A stretch of 7,317 nt of DNA from Bacillota bacterium (GTDB taxonomy: Bacteria; Bacillota; Clostridia; Lachnospirales; Anaerotignaceae): contig JAEZPX010000084.1 in NCBI GenBank assembly GCA_023413275.1, positions 1 to 7,317 of the forward strand. Reading direction: 5' to 3'. Shown here piece after piece: positions 5,719-7,317 of this stretch. The position numbers were made by a program, and so were the translations under genes. How positions within the stretch are numbered: the first letter of the stretch is position 1; each line of letters begins with the position of its first letter. The notes beneath the pieces were generated by a model, which was not told the origin of the DNA, did not search any database, and saw nothing but the letters and a program-made list of their open reading frames with translations.

Positions 5719-6345
5719 TTAAATCATGGTACCACGCACATGGTTATGTATCCTCTGAATTAATATATCCAGAGCAACCACGTTATTACCGCCTTCTAAT
5801 ACAATAATATCTGATGAGCGCTTACTAGGTTCAACAAATTGCTCATGCATTGGCTTAACCGTTGTAAGATATTGGGAAACTACAGAATCCAAGCTTCTGC
5901 CTCGCTCTTGAACATCCCGCAAAATACGCCGCAAAATTCTTACATCTGCATCGGTATCCACAAAAATTTTTATATCCATGAGATTGCGCAAAAATTCATT
6001 CTCAAAAATTAAAATACCCTCTATCACAATAACTTTTGTGGGTTGAATTACCATGGTCTGGGCAGAGCGGTTGTGGTCTGCAAAATCATAAATTGGACAC
6101 TCAATCTGAATGCCTTGTCTAAGCTTCTGAATATGCTCAATCATGAGCTGCGTATCAAAAGCATCAGGATGGTCGTAATTTAATAAGCTGCGCTCTTCAT
6201 AGGACATATCGTCATGGCGCTTGTAATAATTATCATGATATACAACAGTTACATCATTACCAAAGCGCTCCTTAAGTCTGTTGGTCAGCGTTGTTTTGCC
6301 ACTGCCCGTTCCACCAGCAATACCTATAATCATTATGTCATCCAC
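5719..6345 (-). CDS. udk: Uridine kinase
   Basis: This 208-residue kinase phosphorylates uridine and cytidine with ATP or GTP to UMP and CMP in pyrimidine salvage, in the cytoplasm. The P-loop GGTGSGKT is at 11-18. The nucleoside-binding motifs are DNYYK at 38-42, YDHPDAFD at 57-64 and PIYDF at 84-88. IEGIL follows at 108-112, and the lid motif RDVQERGRS at 143-151. The length is typical of bacterial Udk. The start codon is GTG at 6345: GGGGAGG at 6354-6360 lies eight bases before it, whereas the ATG four codons later would be 20 bases away. It lies 22 bases after an LCP-family gene and 11 bases before a small membrane protein gene, so the three form one transcription unit. A related phosphoribulokinase/uridine kinase family member is the only alternative, and it is unlikely given the motifs. 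Confidence 0.93.
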   Translation of the reverse strand: MDDIMIIGIAGGTGSGKTTLTNRLKERFGNDVTVVYHDNYYKRHDDMSYEERSLLNYDHPDAFDTQLMIEHIQKLRQGIQIECPIYDFADHNRSAQTMVIQPTKVIVIEGILIFENEFLRNLMDIKIFVDTDADVRILRRILRDVQERGRSLDSVVSQYLTTVKPMHEQFVEPSKRSSDIIVLEGGNNVVALDILIQRIHNHVRGTMI

Positions 6346-6367
6346 TGAATTTGCCTCCCCTTTCGTT

Positions 6368-7317
6368 TTACCTACTGTTCCTTTGTCCCCAATATAATTC
6401 TAATATCGCATTTGTCCCAACCTCGTTGGGTGCGACCTCAACCTTTGCATCTTTAAAGAAGGAAACCAGATCGGCACCAATTCCCTCATTTTTCACTTGA
6501 ATTCTTGTATAGGTATTATGTTGTCCCGTGTAGTTAGAGGGTGAACCCACTCGATACCCCGCATCCTCCAGCTTTTTACTATAGGTTGCAGCCAAGCCGT
6601 TTATATCCCCTCCGTTGGCAACCTCTATCAAAAACGCCTTGCTATCTGAGGCAGTGCCTTGGGTATCCGATGCAGCTACACTATAAAATACACGATCAAC
6701 CATTTCTCTGGTTGCTTCTGCATCATGAATAAAATAAGACACGCTACCAACATATTGTCCAACCCCAGGAAGGGTTTCCATGGAGACGTTACCCATATTT
6801 ATTTTGTCTACATAATTTACATATTTTAATGCATCCGCCATTGATATATCTGTATCAATGTATTTGTACATAACAGAAATTAAGTCGGGCAGGTTTTTCA
6901 AAATTGTTTCTGTACTTAAAACCTTTTCAGCCAAGGCTTTTAAAAATAACTGCTGCGTTTGAATACGTGCCACATCCCCTTCAACATAGCGGCGGAAGCG
7001 AACTAACTGCTCAGCCTTTTCTCCATCTAAATGTTGATCACCTTTTTTTAGATTAATCAAAGGATCCCCGGTATCTCGCATATCCCAATACATATCCTGA
7101 GGTACATACATATCCACACCGCCTATGGCATCCACAATGGCACGAAATGCCTCTAAATCTATTTTAACATAGTGGTCAATCTTAATTCCCATTAAATCCT
7201 CTATTTGCAAAACGGTATTCTGACATCCTATTTTTTCACCGCTGTATGCATGTACCGCATTTAACTTTGTCACTTGATTGTAAGAGCGACCCTCAGCTTT
7301 AATATTCGCCTTAACTT
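6368..7317 (-). CDS. LytR-CpsA-Psr (LCP) family cell-wall ligase with LytR_C domain, N-terminus outside window
   Basis: LCP proteins are membrane-anchored phosphotransferases that move teichoic acid, capsule or other glycopolymers from an undecaprenyl carrier to peptidoglycan, outside the membrane. The frame is open to the right edge, giving 315 visible residues; the N-terminal anchor helix and the first part of the catalytic domain lie beyond it. Visible LCP motifs are TKLNAVHAY (about 16-24), IDAIGGVDM-type sequence (IVDAIGGVD at 60-68), LDGEKA (about 96-101), VRFRR at 105-109 and GDVARIQTQQ at 113-122. These contain the Arg/Asp residues that hold the lipid pyrophosphate. A C-terminal LytR_C domain follows at about 225-310, with IEVANGGDINGLAA and LEDAGYRV. 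A GTG at 7273 is internal, not the start, since the reading frame and LCP similarity continue upstream of it. It precedes udk by 22 bases. Confidence 0.92.
   Translation of the reverse strand, partial: VKANIKAEGRSYNQVTKLNAVHAYSGEKIGCQNTVLQIEDLMGIKIDHYVKIDLEAFRAIVDAIGGVDMYVPQDMYWDMRDTGDPLINLKKGDQHLDGEKAEQLVRFRRYVEGDVARIQTQQLFLKALAEKVLSTETILKNLPDLISVMYKYIDTDISMADALKYVNYVDKINMGNVSMETLPGVGQYVGSVSYFIHDAEATREMVDRVFYSVAASDTQGTASDSKAFLIEVANGGDINGLAATYSKKLEDAGYRVGSPSNYTGQHNTYTRIQVKNEGIGADLVSFFKDAKVEVAPNEVGTNAILELYWGQRNSR

Overview
The window looks like a piece of a spore-forming, anaerobic Firmicutes (class Clostridia, possibly the Lachnospiraceae and relatives) chromosome. This rests on AT-rich DNA with strong AGGAGG-type ribosome binding sites, a Bacillus-type NdoA/EndoA toxin, a lipoprotein resembling the clostridial germination protein GerS, a LytR-CpsA-Psr (LCP) cell-wall ligase and a clostridial-type secreted phosphodiester glycosidase. 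No rRNA, tRNA, CRISPR array, transposase or phage gene was seen. The lineage is inferred from gene content, not from a marker gene.

Layout. (1) Positions 1-3862, minus strand: a 783-residue secreted phosphodiester glycosidase is followed by a murJ-type lipid-linked-sugar flippase that runs off the left edge. They are 141 bases apart with no convincing terminator, so co-transcription is plausible. (2) Positions 3863-4269: an AT-rich divergent intergenic region. It holds an ECF-sigma-like promoter facing left, a 12-bp perfect palindrome beside a 9-bp perfect hairpin, and a sporulation sigma-E-like promoter facing right. (3) Positions 4270-5385, plus strand: a GerS-like lipoprotein, then the NdoA (MazF-type) mRNA endoribonuclease. 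In C. difficile the gerS, alr and ndoAI-ndoA genes lie together, as I recall it; here the racemase and the antitoxin are both missing between the outer two. (4) Positions 5386-5521: two hairpins between convergent transcription units, one with its T-tract on each strand. (5) Positions 5522-7317, minus strand: a tight set in transcription order of an LCP-family protein (entering from the right edge), uridine kinase (udk, GTG start) and a 61-residue two-helix membrane protein.

The theme is the cell envelope. MurJ moves lipid-linked precursor across the membrane, LCP proteins attach polymers to peptidoglycan, the glycosidase acts outside the cell on phosphodiester-linked sugars, and the GerS-like protein probably acts in spore cortex maturation. 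Udk (pyrimidine salvage) and NdoA (RNA cleavage) are housekeeping or stress functions.

The most notable observations are a metallophosphatase-like C-terminal domain that has lost its metal ligands, a MurJ lacking several charged residues of the E. coli protein, an ndoA without its antitoxin gene, and two alternative-sigma promoter candidates on either side of the divergent region. All family assignments were made by eye from motifs; no database search was run.
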